Of a stretch of DNA of 64,000 bases, positions 7,754 to 16,495 are shown in pieces. Origin of the DNA: Streptomyces sp. TS71-3 (GTDB lineage: Bacteria; Actinomycetota; Actinomycetes; Streptomycetales; Streptomycetaceae). Numbering within the stretch: the first letter of the stretch is position 1; each line of letters begins with the position of its first letter. A model generated the notes under the pieces. That model saw only the letters and a list, made by a program, of their open reading frames with translations. It ran no database searches and was not told the DNA's origin. The position numbers and the translations under genes are program-made. The stretch is from positions 62,001 through 126,000 of the forward strand of contig NZ_BNEL01000003.1 of NCBI RefSeq assembly GCF_018327685.1, read 5' to 3'.

Positions 7754-8713
7754 GTGAGGCAGGACGTGCCGGAGGACGCAGCGACGACCAACATGTCCGC
7801 GACCAGGACGCCCGCCCTCGCCACCGGGCCCACCGCCCCGCCCGACGACCTCCCCCGGGTGGCGGCCTTCCGCCAGGCCCTCGGCGTGGACGCCCTGGTG
7901 GACGTGCACACCCACTTCATGCCCGAGCGCGTCCTGACGAAGGTGTGGGCGTACTTCGACGCGGCCGGCCCGCTCGTCGGCCGCCCCTGGCCGATCGCCT
8001 ACCGGGAGGAGGAGCAGCGTCGCCTCGACATCCTCCGCGGCTACGGCGTGAGCGCCTTCACGTCGCTGCTCTACCCGCACCGTCCGGGCATGGCCCGCTG
8101 GCTGAACGACTGGGCGGCGGACTTCGCCGCCCGCACCCCCGACTGCCTGCACTCGGCGACGTTCTTCGCGGAGCCGGAGGCCGCCGAGGACGTGCGCCGA
8201 GCGCTGGCGCAGGGCGCGCGGGTCTTCAAGTGCCATGTGCAGGTCGGCGGCTTCGACCCCAACGACCCATGGCTCGACCCGGTCTGGGGCCTGCTGGCCG
8301 ACTCCGGCGTCCCCGTGGTCACCCACTGCGGCTCGGGCCCCGCCCCCGGCGCCTTCACCGGCCCCGCCCCGATCGCGGCGCTCCTCGCCCGCCACCCCCG
8401 CCTGCGGCTGGTCGTCGCGCACCTGGGCATGCCGGAGTACGAGGAGTTCCTGACCCTCGCGGAACGCCACGCCGGCGTGATGCTGGACACCACGATGGCG
8501 TTCACCCCCTTCGTCGAGTCGGAGGCCCCCTTCCCCCGCACGGCACTCCCCCGCCTCGCCGCGTTGGGCGACCGCATACTCCTCGGCACGGACTTCCCCA
8601 ACATCCCGTACGCCTACGCGGACGCCCTCACGTCCCTGGAAGCCACCGGCCTGGGGCGCGAGTGGCTGCGTGCGGTGTGCCGTGACAACGGGGTGCGGGT
8701 TTTCGGGTTGTGA
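7754..8713 (+). CDS. Amidohydrolase family protein (TIM-barrel metal-dependent hydrolase)
   Basis: 319 residues from GTG 7754; an ATG at 7793 would remove 13 poorly conserved residues, so the start is uncertain. The amidohydrolase_2 layout is clear: DVHTHFMPERV holds the HxH metal ligands, VFKCHVQVGGFDP is the central strand, VVTHCGSG and LVVAHLGMPEYEEF carry the middle His ligands, and LLGTDFPN carries the catalytic Asp. Family members are hydrolases or decarboxylases of small carboxylic or cyclic substrates; the substrate here is unknown. It is monocistronic, just right of the lanthipeptide island. Confidence 0.85.
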   Translation: MRQDVPEDAATTNMSATRTPALATGPTAPPDDLPRVAAFRQALGVDALVDVHTHFMPERVLTKVWAYFDAAGPLVGRPWPIAYREEEQRRLDILRGYGVSAFTSLLYPHRPGMARWLNDWAADFAARTPDCLHSATFFAEPEAAEDVRRALAQGARVFKCHVQVGGFDPNDPWLDPVWGLLADSGVPVVTHCGSGPAPGAFTGPAPIAALLARHPRLRLVVAHLGMPEYEEFLTLAERHAGVMLDTTMAFTPFVESEAPFPRTALPRLAALGDRILLGTDFPNIPYAYADALTSLEATGLGREWLRAVCRDNGVRVFGL

Positions 8714-8723
8714 GGGCGGGGTG

Positions 8724-8909
8724 CACCCGGAGCAGCGCACCATCGAACAGCCAGAAGTCATTCCCCGGCAATGGGATGCTCGTCGCCCGCCGCCGAGGCA
8801 GCCACCGCACTTCCTCACCCGCCGTGACGTTGGCACGGGTGACGTAGTGCTCCCAGCGGATGTACTCCGACACGGGCTCCGAGACGACCCGAGCGCGGCG
8901 GACGGCCAC
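8724..8909 (-). pseudogene. DUF6879-family gene remnant
   Basis: About 62 residues match the C-terminal half of the DUF6879 proteins common beside helix-turn-helix genes in Streptomyces: RARVVSEPVSEYIRWEHYVT, then EEVRWLPRR and LPGNDFWLFDG. The match stops abruptly after LLRVHPALTT and continues as noise antisense to the amidohydrolase end. No intact N-terminal half is found upstream in the same frame. This is a truncated, probably dead gene. Family recognition is from memory. Confidence 0.6.
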
Positions 8910-9097
8910 GCCCCCGACGGCGGAACCGCCGAAGGGCTGGGCGTCGGTTCAGGGCCCGCGCTGCCTTCTGTGGGAGTAGGCGCCGGCGGCTGCGTCTGAC
9001 GGTGGGGCGCTCCCGGTAGACGGCGTACTCGCGCTGGGCGGCGCGCTCACGGTGGGCACCATCGCCTGCGGCCACGGCACCACAGCCCGGCCACACA

Positions 9098-9166
9098 GCG
9101 ATCGCCCGGCATCTCGGTCGGGACCGCAAGACGATCCGGGCTTGTCCGAATGGCGAGCGGACCGCG
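9098..9166 (+). pseudogene. Transposase helix-turn-helix remnant
   Basis: A short plus-strand frame reads AIARHLGRDRKTIRA and then NGERTA. This is the recognition-helix segment of the N-terminus of IS21-type or related actinobacterial transposases (IARHLGRDRKTIRxYLNGER). No start codon, catalytic domain or inverted repeats remain. With the adjacent DUF6879 remnant it marks 8714-9166 as decayed mobile DNA. Confidence 0.5.
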
Positions 9167-9550
9167 TCAGGGGCGGCTGGGGGCGTGGCTGAGATCGACG
9201 ACGCAGAAGATGTTGCCGTCCGGGTCGGCGAGGACGACGAAGTCGGGCTCGGAGGGGTAGAGGTCCCAGTCGACCGCCTGTGCTCCGAGGCTGATCAGCC
9301 GCTCGACCTCGGCCTGCTGTTCCCGGGCGGTGTCGACGTAGAGGTCCAGGTGGAGACGGGGGCGCGGTTCGGGGCGGGATTCGCTGCGGAGCAGTCCGAG
9401 GGCCCGTCCGGAGCCGTCGGGGTAATCGAGGGTCTGCCAGGTGTCACTCCTCCACTCCTGCGTGGCGACAAGGTTCAGAGCCTGCGTCCAGAACGCTGTC
9501 GCGCGGTCGAGATCGGTGACTCCGATGACGGGTGTGCCAAGTCTCAACAT
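9167..9550 (-). CDS. VOC family protein (glyoxalase/bleomycin-resistance fold)
   Basis: 127 residues, the normal size for a single VOC domain pair. The N-terminal unit reads PVIGVTDLDRATAFWTQAL. The C-terminal unit ends with SEPDFVVLADPDGNIFCVVDL, which carries the typical Asp-Pro-Asp-Gly-Asn turn and metal-ligand region. Such proteins are small metalloenzymes or antibiotic-binding proteins; the substrate is unknown. It stands alone beside decayed mobile-element sequence. The gap to the next gene (9551-9942) holds a terminator and nothing else I can support. Confidence 0.88.
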   Translation of the reverse strand: MLRLGTPVIGVTDLDRATAFWTQALNLVATQEWRSDTWQTLDYPDGSGRALGLLRSESRPEPRPRLHLDLYVDTAREQQAEVERLISLGAQAVDWDLYPSEPDFVVLADPDGNIFCVVDLSHAPSRP

Positions 9551-9869
9551 GGGGTGAACCTATAAAAGGGCCCCAGGCCCGGAACCCCTCCGCCTCGGTG
9601 AACACCGGCTTTGCCGCGAGGCCCGTCGAGCCGGCGCCGGCGGTCTCGGCAGCGATCAAGGCGCAGGGATCGAGGATCAGGCCCCGGGGCGGCGGGCGCG
9701 GAGGCACTCTGGAGGAGTCGCTCCGGCCGGTGGCCCGGTGGTGGGCCGCCGGGAGTTCGGCCCGGCTCCCAAGTCCACGGCAAGCCCGAGACAAGCCCGA
9801 GGCTTCCGGCGGAAGTTGATTTCCCGGATGTCTCCCACCACCCGCACGGGCGATGCACCGGACATGACC

Positions 9870-9901
9870 GGGCCCCTCCCCGACGCTCCGAAGAGGGGCC
9901 C
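9870..9901 (-). terminator. Hairpin downstream of the acyl-CoA dehydrogenase gene
   Basis: GGGCCCCTC (9870-9878) pairs perfectly with GAGGGGCCC (9893-9901) around a 14-nt loop, about 40 bp past the stop codon of the minus-strand acyl-CoA dehydrogenase. Confidence 0.7.
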
Positions 9902-9942
9902 ATGCCGTGGGTCCGGCGTACTGGTCACCTGCTGGTCACCTG

Positions 9943-11133
9943 TTACTCGGGAAGGTTCCGGGCCATCACGATGCGCTGGACCTGGTTGGTGCCCTCGTAG
10001 ATCTGCGTGATCTTCGCGTCGCGCATCATCCGCTCCAGCGGGTAGTCCCGCGTGTAGCCGTACCCGCCGAGGAGCTGGACCGCGTCCGTGGTGATCTCCA
10101 TGGCGGCGTCCGAGGCGAAGCACTTGGCGGCGGCGCCCTGGAAGGTCAGGCCCTCGTCCTTGCCGCCGGCGGCGACGCGCTCCGACGTGGCCGCGGCCGA
10201 GTAGGTGAGCTGGCGGGCCGCCTCCAGCTTCATCGCCATGTCGGCCAGCATGAACTGCACGCCCTGGAAGTCGCCGATCGGCTTGCCGAACTGCTTGCGC
10301 TCCTGCACGTAGCCCTTGGCGTAGTCGAGCGCGCCCTGGGCGATGCCGAGAGCCTGGGCGGCGATGGTGATGCGGGTGTGGTCCAGCGTCTTCATCGCGG
10401 TGGCGAAGCCCGTGCCCTCCTCGCCGATCATGCGGTCGGCGGGGATGCGGACGTCGTCGAAGTAGACCTCGCGGGTCGGGGAGCCCTTGATGCCGAGCTT
10501 CTTCTCGGGCGCCCCGAAGGAGACGCCCGGGTCGGACTTCTCGACCACGAACGCGGAGATGCCGCGCGAGCGCTTCTCCGGGTCGGTCACCGCCATCACG
10601 GTGTAGTACTCGGAGATGCCGGCGTTGGTGATCCAGCGCTTGACGCCGTTCAGCACGTAGTGGTCGCCGTCGCGCACCGCCCGGGTCTTCATGCCCGCCG
10701 CGTCCGAACCCGCGTCCGGCTCGCTCAGGCAGTACGAGAACATCGCGTCGCCCTTGGCGAGCGGCGTCAGGTAGCGCTTCTTCAGGTCCTCCGAGGCGGA
10801 GAGGACCAGCGGGAGGGAGCCGAGCTTGTTGACCGCGGGGATCAGCGACGAGGAGGCGCAGACCCTCGCCACCTCCTCGATCACGATGACCGTGGCGAGC
10901 GCGTCGGCGCCCGCGCCGCCGTAGCTCTCGGGAACGTGCACCGCGTGCAGGTCGGCGGAGCGCAGCGCGTCCAGCGCCTCCTGCGGGAAGCGGGACTCCT
11001 CGTCCACCGCGGCGGCGAAGGGTGCGATCTTCGCCTCGGCGAGCGACCTCACCGTCTCCCGGAGCATCGTGTGCTCCTCCGACGGCTGGTACAGGTCAAA
11101 CGCCGCGTTTCCGGCCGATCCCGCCACTGCCAT
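9943..11133 (-). CDS. Acyl-CoA dehydrogenase
   Basis: 396 residues, full length. The N-terminal helical domain leads to the FAD/substrate signature FSYCLSEPDAGSDAAGMKT, then the beta domain (RWITNAGISEYYTVMAVTD) and the C-terminal helical domain. The latter contains LLGGYGYTRDYPLERMMRDAK and IYEGTNQVQRIVMAR, whose Glu is the usual catalytic base. It catalyses FAD-dependent alpha,beta-dehydrogenation of an acyl-CoA in the cytoplasm, feeding electrons to ETF. The likely substrate is short/medium-chain or branched. A palindrome in its promoter region (11215-11228) may be the site of a fatty-acid-responsive repressor. Confidence 0.93.
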   Translation of the reverse strand: MAVAGSAGNAAFDLYQPSEEHTMLRETVRSLAEAKIAPFAAAVDEESRFPQEALDALRSADLHAVHVPESYGGAGADALATVIVIEEVARVCASSSLIPAVNKLGSLPLVLSASEDLKKRYLTPLAKGDAMFSYCLSEPDAGSDAAGMKTRAVRDGDHYVLNGVKRWITNAGISEYYTVMAVTDPEKRSRGISAFVVEKSDPGVSFGAPEKKLGIKGSPTREVYFDDVRIPADRMIGEEGTGFATAMKTLDHTRITIAAQALGIAQGALDYAKGYVQERKQFGKPIGDFQGVQFMLADMAMKLEAARQLTYSAAATSERVAAGGKDEGLTFQGAAAKCFASDAAMEITTDAVQLLGGYGYTRDYPLERMMRDAKITQIYEGTNQVQRIVMARNLPE

Positions 11134-11214
11134 TCACTCCTCTGACGAAAGACGCCTGTACTGTCACCCGCCGGGATGCCCGAGCCACCGGCATCACGGT
11201 GGAAAGGTGGTTCA

Positions 11215-11228
11215 TTACTGTTAAGTAA
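11215..11228. promoter_or_regulatory. Candidate operator TTACT-N4-AGTAA
   Basis: A perfect 5-bp inverted repeat (TTACTGTTAAGTAA) lies about 80 bp upstream of the acyl-CoA dehydrogenase start, in an AT-rich patch of a GC-rich divergent region. The form resembles TetR-type fatty-acid regulator sites; the regulator is not in the window. Confidence 0.4.
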
Positions 11229-11459
11229 CCCGCATCCTACGGTCCCGCCCCCGGCAGGCCCAGGCACACGCGCGTGAGCTTCCCGACAGAACCCCGACGA
11301 ACGCGGAGGCGGTCGGTGAGGGACTGCCCCCGGGAGAGCCCCACTATGCTCAGGCCAGCGCACGACCCCCCGGCCCGGGCGGCGTGCGCCGACCGCGGAA
11401 GCGGACCCGCCAGACCGCAGACGTACACCGGCCGACCTCGCAGAAGTCCTGGAGCACGC

Positions 11460-12800
11460 ATGCCTCTCAAGATCACCGTCATCGGTACGGGTTACCTCGG
11501 GGCCACCCACGCGGCGGCCATGGCCGAGTTGGGCTTCGAGGTGCTGGGGCTCGACGTCGTGCCCGAGAAGATCGAGATGCTGTCGCGCGGCGAGGTCCCG
11601 ATGTACGAGCCGGGCCTCGAAGAGCTGCTGCGGGCGCACGTCGCCGGGATCGAGGGCTCCAGCGGGCGGCTGCGCTTCACCACGGACTTCGCCGAGGTCG
11701 CGGACTTCGGCGACGTGCACTTCCTGTGCGTGAACACCCCGCAGAAGCACGGCGAGTACGCCTGCGACATGAGCTATGTGAACGCGGCGGTGGACTCGCT
11801 CAGCAAGCATCTGCACAAGCCCGCGCTGGTCGTCGGGAAGTCCACGGTGCCGGTCGGCAGCGCGGCCCGTCTCGCGGCCCGGATCGCCGAACTGGCGCCG
11901 GCGGGCGAGGCCGTCGAGCTGGCCTGGAACCCGGAGTTCCTGCGCGAGGGGTTCGCCGTCGAGGACACCCTGCACCCGGACCGCATCGTGGTCGGCGTGG
12001 CCAGCGAGCACGCCGAGCGGATCCTGCGGGAGGTCTACGCGGCCCCCGTGGCCGAGGGCTCCCCGTTCGTCGTCACGGACTTCCCCACCGCCGAGCTCGT
12101 GAAGACCTCGGCGAACTCCTTCCTGGCCACGAAGATCTCCTTCATCAACGCCATGGCGGAGGTCTGCGAGGCGGCCGGCGGCGACGTCGCCAAGCTCGCC
12201 GAGGCGATAGGACACGACGACCGGATCGGCAAGAAGTACCTGCGGGCCGGGATCGGCTTCGGCGGCGGGTGCCTGCCCAAGGACATCCGCGCGTTCATGG
12301 CCCGCGCCGGGGAGCTCGGCGCCGACCAGGCGCTGACGTTCCTCCGCGAGATCGACTCCATCAACATGCGGGCCCGCGGCCAGATGGTCGCGATGGCACG
12401 CGAGGGGGTCGGCGGCTCCTTCCTGGGCAGGCGGGTCGCGGTGCTCGGCGCCGCGTTCAAGCCGGACTCCGACGACGTGCGGGACTCGCCGGCGCTGAAC
12501 GTCGCCGGCCAGATCCACCTCCAGGGCGGCCAGGTCACCGTCTACGACCCGAAGGGCATGCCCAACGCCAAGCGGGTCTTCCCGACGCTCGGCTACGCCG
12601 ACACGGCGCTGGATGCGATGCGGGGTGCGGATGTGGTGCTGCACCTGACGGAGTGGCGCGAGTTCCGCGAGCTGGATCCGGCCGCGCTGGCTCCGGTGGT
12701 GGCCCGGCGGCTCGTCCTGGACGGCCGCAACGCGTTGGACGCGGAGCTGTGGCGGGCGGCGGGGTGGACGTACCGGGCGATGGGGCGGCCTACGGCCTGA
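11460..12800 (+). CDS. UDP-glucose/GDP-mannose dehydrogenase family protein (UDP-glucose 6-dehydrogenase)
   Basis: 446 residues. The N-terminal Rossmann fold carries ITVIGTGYLGATHAA. The middle domain carries EFLREGFAVEDTLHPDRIVVG, KTSANSFLATKISFINA and the catalytic-Cys motif GIGFGGGCLPKDIRAF. The C-terminal domain carries AVLGAAFKPDSDDVRDSPAL. It performs NAD-dependent four-electron oxidation of a nucleotide hexose to the uronate, supplying precursors for wall or extracellular polymers, which fits two LCP ligases nearby. ATG 11460 is preceded by CTGGAG; the open frame continues upstream without conserved sequence. Confidence 0.93.
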   Translation: MPLKITVIGTGYLGATHAAAMAELGFEVLGLDVVPEKIEMLSRGEVPMYEPGLEELLRAHVAGIEGSSGRLRFTTDFAEVADFGDVHFLCVNTPQKHGEYACDMSYVNAAVDSLSKHLHKPALVVGKSTVPVGSAARLAARIAELAPAGEAVELAWNPEFLREGFAVEDTLHPDRIVVGVASEHAERILREVYAAPVAEGSPFVVTDFPTAELVKTSANSFLATKISFINAMAEVCEAAGGDVAKLAEAIGHDDRIGKKYLRAGIGFGGGCLPKDIRAFMARAGELGADQALTFLREIDSINMRARGQMVAMAREGVGGSFLGRRVAVLGAAFKPDSDDVRDSPALNVAGQIHLQGGQVTVYDPKGMPNAKRVFPTLGYADTALDAMRGADVVLHLTEWREFRELDPAALAPVVARRLVLDGRNALDAELWRAAGWTYRAMGRPTA

Positions 12801-12929
12801 CGGCCCCTGACCCGGGGTGCCCCGGTGTGCCGGGGCGCGGTGAGCCCCGTGGGGGGGGACCGCACACGCGACACAGGGGGCTCCGGTAACGCCACCGGCC
12901 GCCCCCGGGACCAGCCGAGGTCGTCAGGG

Positions 12930-13003
12930 TCCGCCCGGTCAGACGTTCTCCGACGATGTTCGGGGGTCCGCCCGGTCAGACGTTCTCCGACGACGTTCGG
13001 GGG
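12930..13003 (-). repeat. Tandem 37-bp duplication of a gene 3' end
   Basis: Two adjoining 37-bp units (12930-12966 and 12967-13003) differ at one base. The inner unit codes for the last residues and stop codon of the minus-strand gene ending at 12976; the outer unit is a downstream copy carrying its own in-register stop. Confidence 0.85.
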
Positions 13004-13572
13004 CGTGGGCCTCGACCCACGTAGGCAGCGGTTCCGGCGACGGCGAGCACTGCCGCGACCGCGACCGCGGGCCGGCTGTCGGGCGCCTGTGTCTGCCAGG
13101 TCAGCGCCTCACCCGCGGTGCCCGCGCCCGGGAACGCCGCCGCGCCGAGCGTCCACCCGAGAGGCAGGAACCACGCCCGAGCCGTCCCGATCGTGACCGC
13201 CCCCAGGGCGGTCAGACCCAGCAGGCCGGCCGTGTCTCGGACGACACATCCGAACGGCCCGAAACGCGTACCGGTGAGCAGCGTGGCCGGCAGGAGCGCG
13301 AGCATGCACCCCAGTGCCGAGGCCAGGTGGGCAGCCCGCAGCCACCCCCACGGCCTCGCCGCCGTGCGATCCAGAGCGTCGTCGGGGCCGCCGAGCGTGG
13401 CGGTGACGACGACGACAAGGAGCAGCACCGTCAGGGCGAGCACGGTGCTGCTCACCTCACCCGTGTCGCTGAAGACCATCGCCAGCAGCCACGCGATGGC
13501 TGTTGCCGCGACCGCCGCGCCGAGCGCGGTCGGCGCCCGGCGCGAGCGAGCGTAGAGCGCCAGCCCTCTCAT
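12976..13572 (-). CDS. Hypothetical integral membrane protein of the ECF/ABC operon
   Basis: 198 residues with about five to six predicted transmembrane segments (for example ALGAAVAATAIAWLLAMVFS and LALTVLLLVVVVTATL) and a basic C-terminal tail ending PRTSSENV. No named family recognised. Its ATG overlaps the stop codon of the preceding permease gene by 4 nt (ATGA), so translation is coupled, and it probably works as an accessory membrane part of the same ABC system. It is the last gene of the five-gene operon; its 3' end is tandemly duplicated. Confidence 0.75.
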   Translation of the reverse strand: MRGLALYARSRRAPTALGAAVAATAIAWLLAMVFSDTGEVSSTVLALTVLLLVVVVTATLGGPDDALDRTAARPWGWLRAAHLASALGCMLALLPATLLTGTRFGPFGCVVRDTAGLLGLTALGAVTIGTARAWFLPLGWTLGAAAFPGAGTAGEALTWQTQAPDSRPAVAVAAVLAVAGTAAYVGRGPRPRTSSENV

Positions 13573-14879
13573 CGGGCGCTCCGGGTCAGGAGGCCGGTGG
13601 TGTCCTGGCACGTCCGGGCGCCCTGGTGGACGGCGGCCACCCGGGCGCGGGCCTCGGCCGGCGGCAGTGCCTTCAGCCCCTTCCAGAGCTTGACGGCCGC
13701 CGGGTCGTCGAATTCGAGGCCGTCGGGACCGGCGGTCGGCTCCCGGTCGAGGAGCCAGTAGGCCGCGGCGGTGGCGACCTGGACGTTCCGGGTGTCTCCG
13801 CAGCCGGGAGGTCCGGTGAACACTCCGGTGAGCATCGTCGCTTCGAGCCGGCCCGGGTGGGCGAGGTGGCCGTCCCTGTCGATCGTGATGTTCATCAGCG
13901 CGGTGTCGGCCCTCGGCCTCGGAGAGGTGGGAGGAAAGAGCGTCGTGGTGTCCTCGTGTGCCTCGACGACCGATTCCTCCGACAGGAGTTCCACCGCGTG
14001 CCGGGCCTTGGAGGTCACCTCGGGCAGCACACCCTCGTGCGCCCTGCTGACGCAGACGCGCGGGGCACTCGCGGTGCACACCAGCTCCTGGGCGACCGGG
14101 TCGAGCGACCCTCGGTCGTAGGCGTCGCCGGTCGGCACGACCAGGGCCGTGGCTGTCGCCCCGATGGCCAGCGGCACCAGCGCGGTGTACGCGAACTTAC
14201 GGTTCCGCGCAGCGAAAAGCACGACGCCGGCCACCGCGACCGCGGCCATCCAGAGTGCCTGGGCGGCGCTGACTCCGCCGCCGACGGTGTCGTAGTCGCT
14301 GAACATGCTCATCCCCATGCTCGGGGAGAACGCCGCCACGAGTCCTCCGTCCGGTAGGGCGTGCGGCGCGAGCATCAGCAGCACGAAGCCGATCACGGCA
14401 AGCGCGGGTGCCGTGGCGAGCGCCGGCACCAGGCGTCCGACGGCCAGCCCGAGCCAGCTGGAGGCGACCATCGCGACCAGTCCGACGGACACGACGGCGA
14501 AGGCGGCCGGCGGCAGGTAGCGCGCCGTGTCGGCGATCCGCGGTGCCGCCGCGAGGAGCGTGACCAGGTAGGCCACGAGAACCGCCAGCCCGGTCGTGAC
14601 CAGGATCGGCACGATGCGCCGGGGTCGCGGGCGGGGCACGCTGGCGAACAGCTCGGCGACGTTCGCCCGGTGCTCGCGATAGGACTGCCAGGCACCGGCG
14701 GCCATCGCAAGCGGCGAGAGGACCGCGAGGTATTCGCGCTCCGTCATGACCAGCGCCATCCACCCGGTGGACCATCGCCCCGCGGTGGCCTGGAGCACGA
14801 TCGTGCCGGCGACGGCGATCAGGAGTGCGGCACCGGGAGCGGCCGACCGCCGGAACTCGATGCCGAGGATGCGGGTCAT
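13569..14879 (-). CDS. ABC transporter permease-like membrane protein
   Basis: 436 residues from ATG 14879, which overlaps the ATPase stop codon by 4 nt. The first about 240 residues hold five to six membrane segments. The remainder is soluble, with a Cys-containing region (LVCTASAPRVCVSRAHEG) that is probably extracytoplasmic. This architecture is typical of actinobacterial ABC-2-type membrane subunits paired with a single ATPase. The substrate is unknown. The frame is open far upstream, but that part runs antisense-like through the ATPase gene and is not coding. Confidence 0.8.
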   Translation of the reverse strand: MTRILGIEFRRSAAPGAALLIAVAGTIVLQATAGRWSTGWMALVMTEREYLAVLSPLAMAAGAWQSYREHRANVAELFASVPRPRPRRIVPILVTTGLAVLVAYLVTLLAAAPRIADTARYLPPAAFAVVSVGLVAMVASSWLGLAVGRLVPALATAPALAVIGFVLLMLAPHALPDGGLVAAFSPSMGMSMFSDYDTVGGGVSAAQALWMAAVAVAGVVLFAARNRKFAYTALVPLAIGATATALVVPTGDAYDRGSLDPVAQELVCTASAPRVCVSRAHEGVLPEVTSKARHAVELLSEESVVEAHEDTTTLFPPTSPRPRADTALMNITIDRDGHLAHPGRLEATMLTGVFTGPPGCGDTRNVQVATAAAYWLLDREPTAGPDGLEFDDPAAVKLWKGLKALPPAEARARVAAVHQGARTCQDTTGLLTRSAR

Positions 14880-15670
14880 GCGTTGCTCCTGTGCCGGCGC
14901 AGGAGCGCGGAGTAACCGCGCTCCGCCGGGCTGTCGCCCGCGTCGCCCTGGCCGCCGCGGGCCATCAGGTCGTCGAGGGTGCTCTGGAAGAGGAGTCGGC
15001 CCTCGTTCATGAGGATGACGTCGGTACAGGCGGCGGCGACGTCCTCGACGAGGTGGGTGGAGACCAGCACACAGCTGTCGGCGCCGAGGCCGCGCAGCAG
15101 GTCGCGGAAGTCGAGACGCTGTTCGGGGTCCAGTCCGACGGTGGGCTCGTCGAGCAGCAGCAGCTCGGGGTCGTTCACGATGGCCTGGGCGATGCCGGCC
15201 CGGCGCACCATGCCGCCGGACAGCGCCTTCATCCTGGTATCGGCCTTGCCGGTGAGGCCCACCCGATCGATCGCACGTTGTACGGCGTCGGGTATCGCGG
15301 CTTTCGGCATTTCCTTGAGCCAGGCCATGTACTCGACGAACTCGCGGACGGTGAACCGCGGGTAGAAGCCGAACTGCTGCGGCAGATACCCCAGTCCGCG
15401 TCGCACCCCGCGCAGGTCGGCGCGGCCGTCGACCCGCACGCCGAGCAGCGTCAAGGAGCCGCCGGCGGGCTTGACGACGGTGGCCAGCGCGCGCATCAGC
15501 GTGGTCTTGCCGGCACCGTTCGGGCCGAGCAGACCGTGCACGCCGGCCTTCAGAGCCAGGTCGAGGCCGTCGACGGCCAGGTGCCGGCCGGCTCGGACGC
15601 GCAGTTCTCTCGCGTGGATGGGCCAGGGGTGAAGGGTGGGGGCCGTTTCGGCGGCACTCGTCGGTCGCAA
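14876..15670 (-). CDS. ABC transporter ATP-binding protein
   Basis: 264 residues with every ATPase hallmark: Walker A GLLGPNGAGKTTLM, Q-loop LGYLPQQFGFYP, signature KALSGGMVRRAGIAQA, Walker B ELLLLDEPTVGLDP and the switch His in LVSTHLVEDV. It is of the ABC-2/multidrug-lantibiotic (CcmA) type. Translationally coupled to the permease gene downstream and 24 bp after the anti-sigma gene. It powers export, or possibly signal-sensing, by the operon-encoded membrane proteins. Confidence 0.93.
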   Translation of the reverse strand: MRPTSAAETAPTLHPWPIHARELRVRAGRHLAVDGLDLALKAGVHGLLGPNGAGKTTLMRALATVVKPAGGSLTLLGVRVDGRADLRGVRRGLGYLPQQFGFYPRFTVREFVEYMAWLKEMPKAAIPDAVQRAIDRVGLTGKADTRMKALSGGMVRRAGIAQAIVNDPELLLLDEPTVGLDPEQRLDFRDLLRGLGADSCVLVSTHLVEDVAAACTDVILMNEGRLLFQSTLDDLMARGGQGDAGDSPAERGYSALLRRHRSNA

Positions 15671-15694
15671 GTGGTGTCTCCTGTGTACGGGGGG

Positions 15695-16495
15695 TCAGTT
15701 GCCGCTGGTCAGGCGGCGGAAGCGAGTGGCGGCGAGCGGGGTGGCCGCGGCGAGGGCCACGGTCGTCACCGCCCAGGCGGCATTGCTGCCCGGCTGGAGG
15801 AGCGGGGAGAGGGATTCGGCCGCCACGCTCGGCAGCAGGACGGCCGTGGACCAGGCCGCTCCGAGTCCGATCGCCGCGCGCCGTACCCCGACGAAGGCAC
15901 CGAGCGCGAGGGTGGCCGCGGTGAACGCCAGGCACGGCAGCAGAATCAGGGCCAGCGAGGTTCCGGTGCCCACACCCGCCACCAGCAGTGCCGGAAGCAC
16001 GACGACGAGCACCGCGAGCGCCCGCCGCAACACCATGGCCAGGCCGGCCGCGGGCGTGGCGGCGATCAGTTCCCAGGCCGGGTCGATCCGCCGGCTCCAG
16101 GCCACCGCGACGCCGGGCAGCGGAGCCACCGGCGCCAGCAGCAGCACGAGTGACGGCAGGCTCGGCTCGGCGGCGTTGAGAAGCACGCCGCAGCCCAGCA
16201 CCGCGACGGTCACCGCGAGCCAGGGCAGCAGCGTCCAGGCAAGCCAGCGCCGGTGCACGGCCGCTGCTCGTGCACGTCGCCGGGCCGGAGGCGGGCTCGT
16301 GTGCATCGCCTGGTCGAGCGAGACGGCGACACGGTCGAGCAGCTCCGTCGTGGCGGGGGTGAGGTTTTCGGCGAGTTGCCCGCGGCATTGCGCGCACGCG
16401 TCGAGATGCGCCTCGATCGACCAGAGCGCGGCGTCGTCGAGCCCGCGCCCGCCGTCCGCGTAGCGGGCCAGGATCATGGTGGTGGGATGGGTCAT
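15695..16495 (-). CDS. Zinc-finger (zf-HC2) anti-sigma factor with multi-span membrane domain
   Basis: 266 residues. The N-terminal anti-sigma domain shows the H-x3-C-x2-C zinc motif in IEAHLDACAQCRGQ. A linker is followed by about six transmembrane segments from residue 85 onward. Its ATG overlaps the sigma gene stop codon by 4 nt, the usual arrangement for a cognate ECF sigma/anti-sigma pair. The unusually large membrane part suggests it senses an envelope event or contacts the ABC permeases encoded next. Confidence 0.85.
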   Translation of the reverse strand: MTHPTTMILARYADGGRGLDDAALWSIEAHLDACAQCRGQLAENLTPATTELLDRVAVSLDQAMHTSPPPARRRARAAAVHRRWLAWTLLPWLAVTVAVLGCGVLLNAAEPSLPSLVLLLAPVAPLPGVAVAWSRRIDPAWELIAATPAAGLAMVLRRALAVLVVVLPALLVAGVGTGTSLALILLPCLAFTAATLALGAFVGVRRAAIGLGAAWSTAVLLPSVAAESLSPLLQPGSNAAWAVTTVALAAATPLAATRFRRLTSGN

